Positions 1-8,401 of a stretch of 64,000 nt of DNA are shown here, in pieces (positions within the stretch are counted from its first letter, which is position 1; the number at the start of each line of letters is the position of its first letter). The stretch spans positions 99,512 to 163,511 of the forward strand of contig CAUHNW010000005.1 in the NCBI GenBank assembly GCA_959607825.1. The letters are read 5' to 3'. A program made the position numbers and the translations under genes. The notes under the pieces are model-generated. The model saw only the letters and a program-made list of their open reading frames with translations. It searched no databases and had not been told where the DNA came from. Source of the stretch: HGM13006 sp900757695. GTDB lineage: Bacteria > Bacillota > Clostridia > Oscillospirales > Oscillospiraceae.

Positions 1-2
1 CC

Positions 3-446
3 GCAGTATGGCAGCGGGTGAGTGGAGCATCGGCAGAAGGAATGCAGAGCTCCAGCCCGCCGGTACTTGTTCTGCCGGAGTTAATGGAGCTTCTGTCCGA
101 TATGGAGCGGTGCAGCGCCCTGCTTTCCCGCATGACCCGGAGCGGCGTTCGAGGCAGTGCGCCGCTTCAGCAGACACAGCGACAGCAGGTGACACTCATG
201 CGTGGAATTACCTGCTTGCTGTCCGGCACACCCCAAGCCCCGGGGATTTCTTCGCTGCCCGGCGGCACACTGTCCGGACAGCTGATCTGGCTGCTTGAAT
301 CCATGGAGCGCACGGCTGACCGGCTGGATGCCATTGCCCCGCGCACCGGTGGATTGGTGCAAACGATCCTGCGGGAGCTGGCCCAGCAGCAGCGGCAGAG
401 CTGGAGCCGCGCCATCGCCCTGCTGGGTTCTGCACTGGAGGGATAG
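3..446 (+). CDS. Hypothetical protein, 5' end outside the window
   Basis: The reading frame is open to the left edge, so the true start probably lies upstream; an internal GTG at 18 is the first usable start inside the window. The visible 147 residues are rich in Leu, Gln, Arg and Ser and read as amphipathic helices, with an LxxLLxDMERCxALL-like stretch near residues 25-40 and a second helical half ending in QQQRQSWSRAIALLGSALEG. No signal peptide or membrane segment is seen. I do not recognise a family. It is followed by a 131-base gap before the next gene on the same strand. Confidence 0.5.
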   Translation, partial: AVWQRVSGASAEGMQSSSPPVLVLPELMELLSDMERCSALLSRMTRSGVRGSAPLQQTQRQQVTLMRGITCLLSGTPQAPGISSLPGGTLSGQLIWLLESMERTADRLDAIAPRTGGLVQTILRELAQQQRQSWSRAIALLGSALEG

Positions 447-577
447 CGCCAAATGCACCTTTCCATTCTCTTTGTGCCCTTTCGGTGAAAATCTTTTGCT
501 TTCTAATGGTTTTAGTGTTACAGTGAATATAAGAAGATTTTGTGCTGAACCGCACAAAGGAAAGTGAGGAATGAACC

Positions 578-1870
578 ATGGACCCCTTTGTAAAAAAGCC
601 TGATCCCATTGCTCCGGAGCCGGAGGTTGAGGCCAGAATGGCCCAGCTGTCGGCCTACACCGTCATTGGGGAAGAAACCACTGACCGACGCACCGATAAG
701 GCCACCTTTACCTCTACCGGCGAAGCCGGTGCCTCTGCCATCTATCTTCGGGACGGCGGAACTCTGTATCTGAAGAATCCGGAGATCCACGGCTATGGTG
801 AAATGACCCAGGAGGATCTGCGGAATGAGCTGGGCAGCAAATATGGCTTCTGCGCCGCAGTCCTGTCCAATCAGAAAACCAGCCACGTTACGCTGGTCAA
901 CCCCAAGATCGTATGCCATGAGCAGTCCACTGCCAACGGCGCCTATGCGATCTTTGGCGGTGCCGTGGTGATCGAGGGCGGCACCATCGACACCTGCAAT
1001 CGACAGGGCCACGGTGTTGATGCCTCTTACGGCGGCCATGTCTACTGCAATGGCACCGTGATCCATACCGGCGGACGCAACTCCGGCGCTTTGGCCACTG
1101 ATTTTCAGGGCGGCTACATCACGGTCCGGGATATTGATGCCACCACCGAGATCCCCGGTTCCCCCGGCATTTATACTGCGGGAAAATCCATTATTACCGC
1201 CTACAACTCCAAATTCCTTTCCAAGGGCTGCGAGGCTGTGATGGTTGCCCATTCTCTGGGCCACACCTATCTCTATGACTGTGAGCTCACCGGCACCGTT
1301 GCTCTGAACACCCACAACTCCATGAGTCCCGAATACTCCTATATCCATATGTTCGGCGGAAAGCTGAACTCCTCCAAGGCATCCATTCTCTGCGCCGAGG
1401 ACGGAAAAGCCGTTATGAATCTGGATCATGTCACCATTGGTGACATTGCCGACGGCAATCTGGCCTTTGCCCACGCCGGCGGACGACTGGTCGCAAATTT
1501 GGCTGAAATGAATGTTTCCGGTCATCTTGACCGGGAAGAAAAATCCTATTTGGAAGTAAATCTGAAGAATGCCACCCTTACCGGCAAGGCAAACGCCACA
1601 GTCCTGTCGCTGGACAACACCTCTGTATGGAATGTCACCGGCGATAGTAAAATCGCCACGCTCTCCATTGCACCCGGTGCAGGGATCACCGCAAGCGCTC
1701 CTGTCACCATTACCTATGGTGCCGTGGAAGGCACGCTGCCGCAGGCAGAAAATATCACCTTCCGGCAGGATCCCGGCTTGACGGATGACTATGAGGCAAA
1801 GATGATGATGCCGCCTCCGGGCGGCCCCGGCGGCCCAGGTATGCCGCCCCCGCCTCCTCCCATGGACTAA
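578..1870 (+). CDS. Right-handed beta-helix protein with Pro/Gly-rich C-terminal tail
   Basis: The 430-residue protein is built of short repeating beta-strand turns with Gly-rich and Asn-rich corners, the pattern of pectate-lyase-like parallel beta-helices (roughly residues 45-390). There is no signal peptide, so it should be cytoplasmic unless exported another way. The C-terminus is low-complexity, with PPPGGPGGPGMPPPPPPMD. The start is supported by an AAAGTGAGG site about 8 bases upstream. It shares organisation with the leftward protein at 2906-4315, including an LSLD-x-S-x-W motif near the end. Members of this fold act on or bind polysaccharides, but no catalytic residues can be assigned here; function unknown. 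Confidence 0.8.
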   Translation: MDPFVKKPDPIAPEPEVEARMAQLSAYTVIGEETTDRRTDKATFTSTGEAGASAIYLRDGGTLYLKNPEIHGYGEMTQEDLRNELGSKYGFCAAVLSNQKTSHVTLVNPKIVCHEQSTANGAYAIFGGAVVIEGGTIDTCNRQGHGVDASYGGHVYCNGTVIHTGGRNSGALATDFQGGYITVRDIDATTEIPGSPGIYTAGKSIITAYNSKFLSKGCEAVMVAHSLGHTYLYDCELTGTVALNTHNSMSPEYSYIHMFGGKLNSSKASILCAEDGKAVMNLDHVTIGDIADGNLAFAHAGGRLVANLAEMNVSGHLDREEKSYLEVNLKNATLTGKANATVLSLDNTSVWNVTGDSKIATLSIAPGAGITASAPVTITYGAVEGTLPQAENITFRQDPGLTDDYEAKMMMPPPGGPGGPGMPPPPPPMD

Positions 1871-1882
1871 TTGCACATGACA

Positions 1883-1915
1883 AAATGCCGCTCTGTGAAA
1901 AGCAGAGCGGCATTT
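1883..1915 (+). terminator. Hairpin terminator after the beta-helix gene
   Basis: Thirteen-base perfect arms (AAATGCCGCTCTG and its complement) with a 7-base loop lie just after the stop codon. The following T-run is weak, so termination may be partial. Confidence 0.65.
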
Positions 1916-1922
1916 ATGATGA

Positions 1923-1962
1923 TTTACATGAAATTTACATGCAAGTCAAATAGAATTTTACA
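1923..1962 (+). promoter_or_regulatory. Possible Pho box (TTTACA repeats)
   Basis: TTTACA occurs at 1923-1928 and 1934-1939, exactly 11 bases apart, and again at 1957-1962, close to two further 11-base steps. PhoP-type response regulators of Bacillota bind direct TT(A/T)ACA repeats with this spacing. The downstream gene is a HAD phosphatase. This is inference from spacing only; the middle repeat (around 1946) is degenerate. Confidence 0.35.
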
Positions 1963-2013
1963 TTCCCTCGGTATCATAATAACAGAACGTAAAGAAAGTG
2001 AGGAATGCAATAC

Positions 2014-2802
2014 ATGGAACAACTATTGGCCAAAAAAGGCTTTATCTGTGATATGGATGGTGTGATCTATCACGGTAACCGACTGCTGCCGGGGGTAAAG
2101 GAATTCTTAAACTGGCTCAAGCAAAATGACAAGAGCTTCTTATTTCTCACCAACTCCGGTCAGTATACCCCCAAGGAGCTCCAGCAAAAGCTCTGGCGTA
2201 TGGAACTGGATGTGGATGAATCCCATTTTTATACCAGTGCACTGGCCACTGCCCATTTTCTCAGCAGTCAGGCACCGGGATGCAGTGCCTATGTAATGGG
2301 AGAGCACGGTATTTTGAATGCCCTGTATGACGCAGGCATTACCTATAACGATGTCAATCCCGACTATGTCGTTGTGGGCGAGGCCAGCGGATATAATCTT
2401 GAGATGATTACCAAAGCCATTCGTCTGGTCAATGCCGGTGCAAAGCTCATTGGCACAAACTACGACCTGACGGGTCCCACCGAAACGGGAATCGCACCGG
2501 CCTGCCGCGCCATGCTGGCGCCCATTGAGCTGGCCACTGGCAAAAAGGCATATTACGTGGGAAAGCCCAATCCGCTGATGATGCGCACCGGGCTGAAGCT
2601 GCTGGGTGTTCATTCCGAGGATGCTGCGATCATCGGGGATCGAATGGACACCGACATTGTTGCCGGAATCGAATCCGGATTGGACACCGTGCTGGTGCTC
2701 TCCGGCGTCACCACCAGAGAGAACATGCTGGAATTCCCTTACCGTCCCCGGCTGATCCTTGATGGGGTTGGAGATATTCCCGCTGCCGCAGCAGCTCTGT
2801 GA
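2014..2802 (+). CDS. HAD superfamily subclass IIA phosphatase (NagD-like)
   Basis: The protein is a HAD hydrolase of subclass IIA: motif I is CDMDGVIYHG (nucleophile Asp and acid/base Asp), motif II is LTNSG, the capping domain lies roughly between residues 75 and 190, a Lys-containing VGKPNPLMM follows, and motif III/IV is IIGDRMDTDI. Relatives dephosphorylate small sugar phosphates, nucleotides or p-nitrophenyl phosphate; the substrate cannot be told from sequence. Start: an ATG at 2005 is only 1 base from the AGTGAGG site, whereas the ATG at 2014 is 10 bases away, so I prefer 2014 (262 residues). It is monocistronic, ended by a bidirectional hairpin, and preceded by a possible Pho box. Confidence 0.88.
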   Translation: MEQLLAKKGFICDMDGVIYHGNRLLPGVKEFLNWLKQNDKSFLFLTNSGQYTPKELQQKLWRMELDVDESHFYTSALATAHFLSSQAPGCSAYVMGEHGILNALYDAGITYNDVNPDYVVVGEASGYNLEMITKAIRLVNAGAKLIGTNYDLTGPTETGIAPACRAMLAPIELATGKKAYYVGKPNPLMMRTGLKLLGVHSEDAAIIGDRMDTDIVAGIESGLDTVLVLSGVTTRENMLEFPYRPRLILDGVGDIPAAAAAL

Positions 2803-2858
2803 TTTGACTCTATGGTTTCCTCTCCTGCAGCTTGCGGTGAGAGGTTTTATTTTACGAA

Positions 2859-2896
2859 AAACAGGGGAACAGTTTCTGTGAACTGTCCCCCTGTTT
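2859..2896. terminator. Bidirectional terminator between convergent genes
   Basis: Long arms AAACAGGGG-A-ACAGTT and AACTGT-C-CCCCTGTTT, with one mismatch, sit between the rightward HAD gene and the leftward beta-helix gene. T-runs flank both sides. Confidence 0.8.
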
Positions 2897-2905
2897 ATTT
2901 TGGAA

Positions 2906-4315
2906 TTACTGTCCTTTGACCTCTAAGATTCCGCCAGAGGGCAGGGGACAGGTCATGTTCTCTGCTCCAATGGCGTGGATGGTGACACCTGCAACCGCAT
3001 CGATCTGCTCCTTGGAAATATCCCCGTGAATTACTACCTGCGAATCTGCCGTAGCAGTCCAGTGGCTGCCTGCATCCAAGCTGAGGAGTACGCCCCCGGT
3101 AACCGCCCCGGTGAGGCTGGCGCCCTCCAGCTTTACCGTCATCCGACGCTTGGGATCCTCATGGAGTATGCTGCCCTGCGCCTCCATATTGCGGATCACG
3201 GCATGGATGCCGTACACGTCTCTGCCGGTGGGATCCGGCGCACAGGGATCATCATTGATTCGGGACTTCAGCAGCACACCTGCATCGGAGCTTATTTTTG
3301 TCTTCTCCAGCAGCACATCTGCATTGCAGCTCTTGCAGATGATCGCCGGCTCCTCACACTGGTAGCTGCCGCCGATGATGGAAATGTCCGACACCTGTGT
3401 AAAGATGCCGTCTCCGGGGCCGCCGCCTACCACATGGTTCAGCACCACATAACTGCCGCATTTGGCCGTACAATCCACCAGCTTAACGCTGGACTCTCCC
3501 GCCACAATGGCTGCCATGTTTTGAACATCCAAATTGCAGCGATTCAATACACAATGACAATCCGTATCGGCATAGGTTCCATAGCCGGAACGGGTGGTGA
3601 TCACATTGCAGTCATTGGCCTCCAGATACACCCGCTGGCCTGCGGCGTCTGTCGAAAGGGCCGCCCAACTGTCTGCAATGATGGTGGAATTGTAAAAATA
3701 GCTCTCCGAATCCATGACCGTACAATGGGTGCGCATATTCCCCTCGATCTCCAGAAATACCGGCGGCTTGGACATGCCGGGGCCAATCACCCATGTCACT
3801 TCCTTTTCATCCACCGGCCACGGCTCTCCATGGGAAATAAGCATAGAATCATAGACCCTCAGAACGCTATTTCCACCTGCGGAGGTGGCACAGCGGAGTT
3901 TCCCGTCCATATTGATCCGGCAGTCCTTCAGGGTCAGGCTTCCATGATCTTCTACTGCTGCACCGCTGAGCTTTCCGCCCAATCCCTGTCCCTGGCCGGA
4001 CAGTCGGATGTTGGCATGCTCCAAGGTGTAATCACAGCCGGAAACGTAGACACCGCCCATGCTGTCACTGTTGGCATTCAGATGTACGCCGCTGGCCTTT
4101 TTCGCATCGATTTTCCCGGTAATTGCCTCGTTTTGATTGGCAATCTTGCCATCCACGATCTCCAGTGCCGCAAAGATCGGCCGCTCAGGAGGCATTTCAG
4201 GCCCGCCGCCGGGACCCCCGGGGCCCTCATGTCCGTCCTCCATGGGAGGCCCCTGCATTTTCTGATAAGGACTGCGAACAAAGCTCTGATGGGGGATGCC
4301 ATGAATCTGATCCAT
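2906..4315 (-). CDS. Right-handed beta-helix protein with Gly/Pro-rich N-terminus
   Basis: This 469-residue protein begins with a short Gly/Pro/Glu-rich segment (EGPGGPGGGPEMPPERP, about residues 30-46) and then continues as repeated beta turns rich in Gly, Asp, Asn and Cys (about residues 50-460), typical of a parallel beta-helix. No signal peptide is present. It is unusually rich in cysteine (SGCDY, DCRIN, DCHCVLNRCN, DCTAKCGS, CKSCN), suggesting metal or redox chemistry or a cytoplasmic reducing location. The last turns resemble those of the protein at 578-1870. A GGAAAGAAGG site precedes the ATG. Function unknown; the two may be divergent paralogues. Confidence 0.8.
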   Translation of the reverse strand: MDQIHGIPHQSFVRSPYQKMQGPPMEDGHEGPGGPGGGPEMPPERPIFAALEIVDGKIANQNEAITGKIDAKKASGVHLNANSDSMGGVYVSGCDYTLEHANIRLSGQGQGLGGKLSGAAVEDHGSLTLKDCRINMDGKLRCATSAGGNSVLRVYDSMLISHGEPWPVDEKEVTWVIGPGMSKPPVFLEIEGNMRTHCTVMDSESYFYNSTIIADSWAALSTDAAGQRVYLEANDCNVITTRSGYGTYADTDCHCVLNRCNLDVQNMAAIVAGESSVKLVDCTAKCGSYVVLNHVVGGGPGDGIFTQVSDISIIGGSYQCEEPAIICKSCNADVLLEKTKISSDAGVLLKSRINDDPCAPDPTGRDVYGIHAVIRNMEAQGSILHEDPKRRMTVKLEGASLTGAVTGGVLLSLDAGSHWTATADSQVVIHGDISKEQIDAVAGVTIHAIGAENMTCPLPSGGILEVKGQ

Positions 4316-4504
4316 CTGTTTTTCCTTCTTTCCTATATATTTTGGATACTAATTATTATAGTACAGGATCCCAGTTTTTTTAACTGTCTTTCTGACGCAA
4401 ATTTACGGCCCTTTCTTGTACATTTTCACGAAGATCCCCGTCCCATGTATTCCACGGGTATTCCATTCTTTTCCGATATTTTTCACAAAATCTTCACATT
4501 TCTC

Positions 4505-4533
4505 TTGCCTGCCGGTGGATCTTGGGGTATAAT
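4505..4533 (+). promoter_or_regulatory. Sigma-A promoter of the first CoA-transferase
   Basis: TTGCCT (4505-4510), a 17-base spacer and TATAAT (4528-4533) precede the gene starting at 4596, giving a leader of about 55 bases. Confidence 0.6.
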
Positions 4534-4595
4534 AAGGGGTAAATGCATGAATTGCTGCACCGCAGCGTATCCTTTCTCGGTTAGGAGTTTCCATT

Positions 4596-5897
4596 ATGAA
4601 CGAAAAGCAGCAGGCTCTCTACGAGTCCAAATTTATTGACATTGATAAAGCACTTGGCCTAATTCAGTCCGGCGATACCATTACGCTGGGCTTCTACGGC
4701 TGTGAACCCCGGAACATGCTTCGCAAGCTTCACACCATTGCCGATCGGGTTCATGACGTTACCGTATGGTGCACCAACCCCGCAGAGGAATATTCCTTCC
4801 TGATGGATGACTCTCTGGCCGGTAAAATCGATATTTTAACCGTTTTTTACGGCCCCATCCTTCGGAAGGTTCACCCCAGCCGTCGGGTACACTATGCACC
4901 CCACAATATCCACATGGCAGCAGACTGCCTGAAAGAGGCCAAAAAGCCCAATGTATTTCTGGCTTCTGTGACTCCGCCGGACGAATACGGCTATGTCTAT
5001 ATGTCCATGAGTCAGCAGACAGAGTACGAAATGTTTGACTGCTGCGACCTTCACATCTTTGAGATCAACGAAAATCTTCCCCACACCTACGGTTCAACCC
5101 GGATTCCCATTGAAAAGGTGGAATACTTCATCAAGGCAGACAGCCCTGTGGCCGCACCTCCGATTCCTCCCATCTCTCAGGAGCTCCGCACCATCGCCGG
5201 AAATATTGCTGATCTGATTCAGGATGGCGATACCATTCAGCTGGGCTTTGGCGGCCTGCCCCACGCAGTTGCCGAGAACCTGATGAGCAAAAAGGATCTG
5301 GGTGTGCATACCGAGATGTTCTCCACCTCTCTCTATCATCTGATGGATGCCGGTGTCGTCACCAACGATAAGAAGAGCATCAACCGTGGAAAGTCTATCT
5401 GTGCCTTCTGCTGGGGAGATGACGACTTTAACCGGTATATCGACTTCAATCCCGGCATTCAGGTACTGCCTTTGACCTATGTCAACGATCCCAACACCAT
5501 TATGGCCAACGATAATATGGTATCCATCAACTCCGCACTGGAGATCGACCTGACCGGCCAGATCTGCTCCGAGTCTCTGGGCTGCACCCAGTTTTCCGGC
5601 ACCGGCGGTGCCACGGACTATGCCTATGGTGCATTCCATTCCAAGGGTGGAAAGGGTATCGTTGCGCTGACCTCCACCGCAAAGCATGGTACCGTCTCCC
5701 GGATCGTTCCCACGCTGACCCCGGGTGCAGTGGTCTCTATCCAGCGAAACATTGCAGACTACATCGTAACGGAGTATGGCGCCGTCCGCCTCCGCCATCT
5801 GCCGCTGGATCAGCGAGTCAAAGCCATGATCTCCATTGCACATCCGGACTTCCGGGAAGAGCTTCAGAAGGAAGCTGACCGTCTGATGATCTGGTAA
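4596..5897 (+). CDS. Acetyl-CoA hydrolase/transferase family CoA-transferase
   Basis: This 433-residue protein belongs to the class I CoA-transferases related to 4-hydroxybutyrate and acetate/butyrate CoA-transferases. The N-terminal half holds LIQSGDTITLGF; the C-terminal half repeats it as LIQDGDTIQLGFGGLP. The HTEMFS motif places the probable catalytic Glu at residue 240, in line with Glu238 of Clostridium AbfT, and the GGATDYAYGAFHSKGGKGIVAL glycine-rich region and ITEYG-like VTEYGAVRLR box complete the family. The reaction moves CoA between acyl-CoA and a short carboxylate during anaerobic fermentation; the acceptor is not readable. A TTAGGAG site supports the start. It is monocistronic and paralogous to 10571-11878. 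Confidence 0.92.
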   Translation: MNEKQQALYESKFIDIDKALGLIQSGDTITLGFYGCEPRNMLRKLHTIADRVHDVTVWCTNPAEEYSFLMDDSLAGKIDILTVFYGPILRKVHPSRRVHYAPHNIHMAADCLKEAKKPNVFLASVTPPDEYGYVYMSMSQQTEYEMFDCCDLHIFEINENLPHTYGSTRIPIEKVEYFIKADSPVAAPPIPPISQELRTIAGNIADLIQDGDTIQLGFGGLPHAVAENLMSKKDLGVHTEMFSTSLYHLMDAGVVTNDKKSINRGKSICAFCWGDDDFNRYIDFNPGIQVLPLTYVNDPNTIMANDNMVSINSALEIDLTGQICSESLGCTQFSGTGGATDYAYGAFHSKGGKGIVALTSTAKHGTVSRIVPTLTPGAVVSIQRNIADYIVTEYGAVRLRHLPLDQRVKAMISIAHPDFREELQKEADRLMIW

Positions 5898-5912
5898 TTC
5901 CATCGTTTCCTG

Positions 5913-5940
5913 CCGGAGCCGCATTGCGGCTCCGGTTTTT
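5913..5940 (+). terminator. Terminator of the first CoA-transferase
   Basis: Perfect 10-base arms CCGGAGCCGC/GCGGCTCCGG with a 3-base loop followed by TTTTT. Confidence 0.9.
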
Positions 5941-6057
5941 ACTTCTCTCCGATTTCCGAAATTTCACACCTCGTCCATTTATTTTGAATATTAGACTTCC
6001 GCAAATTGCGTATTCTCTTTATTTTTTTGATTTTGACTTTGATTTTTGCAATTTTTC

Positions 6058-6120
6058 TTGACATTCATTCAAAACAAAGGGATAATATACCCATGGCAGG
6101 TGCAAACCGCTCTGCCATGG
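6058..6120 (+). promoter_or_regulatory. Consensus promoter and 5' hairpin of the aminotransferase operon
   Basis: TTGACA (6058-6063), a 17-base spacer and GATAAT (6081-6086) predict a transcript start near 6093. The transcript would open with a 9-base inverted repeat, CCATGGCAG (6091-6099) and CTGCCATGG (6112-6120), then a leader of about 90 further bases with a GGCGT/ACGCC pairing before the start codon. The leader may be regulatory; I do not recognise a known riboswitch. Confidence 0.6.
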
Positions 6121-6211
6121 CTTTACGATTTCATCGGTGAGAGATCAGCCCCCGGCAATGGCGTCGAGGTTTACTGTCCGTACTCCATACGCCGATTGGG
6201 AGGCAACCCCT

Positions 6212-7387
6212 ATGAAATATTCCAAAAACGCCGAAGCAATCCCCGATTCCAAAATCCGCAGCATGATGGTGCGGGCTGCATCCATTCCGGATGTAATCTC
6301 CTTTGCAGTTGGCGAACCGGACTTTGATCCACCGGAAGCTGTTATTGCGGCTACAAAGGCGGCACTGGACAACCGGGACACCCGGTATTCCCTCAGTGCG
6401 GGCATTCCTGAGCTCCGGGAGGAATATGCACACTATCTCTCCGGCATCACCGGACTCCATTATGAAGGGAAAAACGTTGTCGTATCCGCCGGAGGCATGG
6501 CCGCATTATTCTTAGGGCTCATGTGTCTGCTGGATCCGGGTGACGAAGTGCTGATCAGCGCACCCTATTTCAGCAACTATGTCCAGATGGTCTCCATGTG
6601 CCATGGGGTTACGGTCCCGGTAGATGTCTATGAAAAAGATGATTTTATTTTGACGCCGGAAGCCGTGGAAAAAGCCATTACCCCGAGGACAAAGGTTCTA
6701 ATGCTGAACTCTCCCTGCAATCCCACCGGTGGTGTCATCTCAGAGGACGCTATGAAAAAGCTGGCGCAGCTGGCCGTCCGGCATGATCTTTTTGTCATCA
6801 GCGATGAGGTGTACCGTCATATTCTCTTTGACGGAATCGCCTATCATACCATCGCCGCGGAGCCCGGAATGCAGGAACGCACGCTTATTGTGGACAGCTG
6901 CTCCAAGACCTTTGCCATGACAGGCTTCCGCATTGGCTTCGGCACAGGCCCGGTCCATTTGATTGAACTGATGACTAAGCTTACGGAAGGAATGTATTCC
7001 AACGCTGTTACCTTTAGTCAGCGGGGGGCCATTGCCGCCTTTCGTGAATCCCTTGGGCAGTGTGGCGAAATGTGCCGGGAATATCAGAGGCGGAGAGACT
7101 ATGTGGTTTCCCGGCTCAACAATATGTCCGGAATCCACTGTATTTTGCCCAAAGGCGCTTTTTATGTGTTTGCCAATATCAGCGGAACCGGCCTTTCCGC
7201 CGAGGATTTTGCCAACCGACTGCTGGATCAGCAGCATGTGGCCGTGGTTCCCGGAGACAATTTTGGTTCCGGCGACGGGCTTCACTATATCCGCATCTCC
7301 TATGCCGCCAGTATGGAGACCATTCAAGCAGGAATGGATCGGATCGAGGCTTTCTGCAAAAGCTTGTACGGAAAAGGAGCTGCATGA
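6212..7387 (+). CDS. PLP-dependent class I/II aminotransferase (aspartate aminotransferase-like)
   Basis: This fold-type I aminotransferase has 391 residues. ISFAVGEPDFDPP near the N-terminus is the substrate-loop motif, NSPCNPTGG and SDEVYRHI contact PLP, and SCSKTFAMTGFRIG holds the Schiff-base Lys at residue 232. The substrate is not certain; relatives use aspartate, tyrosine or branched 2-oxo acids. The longer frame opens at 6137, but GGGAGG at 6197-6202 lies 9 bases from the ATG at 6212, which starts the conserved region. Its stop overlaps the start of the next gene by ATGA, so the two are translationally coupled and may handle the same 2-oxo acid. Confidence 0.88.
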   Translation: MKYSKNAEAIPDSKIRSMMVRAASIPDVISFAVGEPDFDPPEAVIAATKAALDNRDTRYSLSAGIPELREEYAHYLSGITGLHYEGKNVVVSAGGMAALFLGLMCLLDPGDEVLISAPYFSNYVQMVSMCHGVTVPVDVYEKDDFILTPEAVEKAITPRTKVLMLNSPCNPTGGVISEDAMKKLAQLAVRHDLFVISDEVYRHILFDGIAYHTIAAEPGMQERTLIVDSCSKTFAMTGFRIGFGTGPVHLIELMTKLTEGMYSNAVTFSQRGAIAAFRESLGQCGEMCREYQRRRDYVVSRLNNMSGIHCILPKGAFYVFANISGTGLSAEDFANRLLDQQHVAVVPGDNFGSGDGLHYIRISYAASMETIQAGMDRIEAFCKSLYGKGAA

Positions 7388-8349
7388 CAATGAAGATGAT
7401 TGCCTATGCCGTAGGAGAGGCGGAAATACCAATTTTCCGGCAGTTTCAGGATCAATACGGAATTGAACTGACCATGACGCCGGAACGCCCCTCCCTCGAT
7501 AATGCACATCTTTCTCAGGGGATGGACTGCATCAATGTACTCTCAGAAACCGTCATTACCCCGGAATTATGGGATATCTATGCCAAAAACGGTGTTACCA
7601 TTGGCGTAACACGCTGTGTGGGCATGGAACACATGAACCGGGACTATGCGGAAAAGCTGGGGATTGCCGTTATGAATATCAGCTATTCCCCCGCCAGCGT
7701 GGCAGACTACGCCATTATGATGATGCTTATGGTGCTTCGCAATGTGAAGCCCATGCTCCAACGCAGCGTAGGGCAGGATTATACCGTTGCCGGCCTTCGG
7801 GGGCGAGAGCTGCCCAACATGACCGTGGGTATCATCGGTGCCGGACGCATTGGCACCACCATTGCCGCACACCTTTCCGGCTTTGGCTGCCGGGTGCTCT
7901 ACTGGAACCGCACGCCCAAGGATTCCATTTCCGCAGAATATCGCCCGCTGCCGGAGCTTCTTCGGGAATGCGACATCATTTCTTTGCATCTAAGCTCCAA
8001 TGGGGATACCTATCACTTTATGGATGCCGATAAAATAGCACAGATGAAGTCTGGCTCTGTACTCATTAACACCAGCCGTGGGGCACTGGTAGACTCGGAT
8101 GCACTGATCGATGCACTGGAATCCGGTCATCTCGCCGGTGCAGGATTGGATGTGGTTGATGGGGATCGTAATATTTACTATTCCGATCACAAGAACCAAA
8201 TGCTGCATCACCATCAGATGGCAATTCTCAACTCCATGCCCAATGTGCTGATGCTGCCCCATATGGCCTACTACACCGATCAGGCGCTGGAGGACATGGT
8301 GCGAAACTCCCTTGCCGTTACCAGCGAGTATTTTTTAACCCACCAATAA
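7384..8349 (+). CDS. D-isomer-specific 2-hydroxyacid dehydrogenase, D-lactate dehydrogenase/VanH-like
   Basis: The 321-residue protein has the NAD-binding GxGxxG motif in VGIIGAGRIGTTIA, the substrate-binding/catalytic Arg in NTSRGALVD, and the catalytic His in LPHMAYYTDQAL. The region GLDVVDGDRNIYYSDH closely follows the D-lactate dehydrogenase/VanH pattern, except that the acidic residue is Asp (DGD) where most relatives have EGE. It should reduce a 2-oxo acid such as pyruvate or an aromatic 2-oxo acid to the D-hydroxy acid. The GGAG at 7375-7378 supports the ATG at 7384. Coupled to the aminotransferase before it, it could complete amino acid to 2-oxo acid to D-hydroxy acid conversion. Confidence 0.87.
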   Translation: MTMKMIAYAVGEAEIPIFRQFQDQYGIELTMTPERPSLDNAHLSQGMDCINVLSETVITPELWDIYAKNGVTIGVTRCVGMEHMNRDYAEKLGIAVMNISYSPASVADYAIMMMLMVLRNVKPMLQRSVGQDYTVAGLRGRELPNMTVGIIGAGRIGTTIAAHLSGFGCRVLYWNRTPKDSISAEYRPLPELLRECDIISLHLSSNGDTYHFMDADKIAQMKSGSVLINTSRGALVDSDALIDALESGHLAGAGLDVVDGDRNIYYSDHKNQMLHHHQMAILNSMPNVLMLPHMAYYTDQALEDMVRNSLAVTSEYFLTHQ

Positions 8350-8358
8350 CGCAATATC

Positions 8359-8397
8359 AAAAGGCTCCGCTCTGTACAAACGCAGAACGGAGCCTTT
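8359..8397. terminator. Bidirectional terminator
   Basis: Arms AAAGGCTCCG and CGGAGCCTTT enclose further CTG/CAG pairing, between the rightward dehydrogenase and the leftward ung gene. Confidence 0.8.
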
Positions 8398-8401
8398 CAT
8401 T

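Noticed and set aside
2975..4639. Long plus-strand frame opposite the second beta-helix gene
   Set aside because: It is a shadow of the leftward coding sequence; its residues lack domain structure and it overlaps the terminator and the next gene's start.
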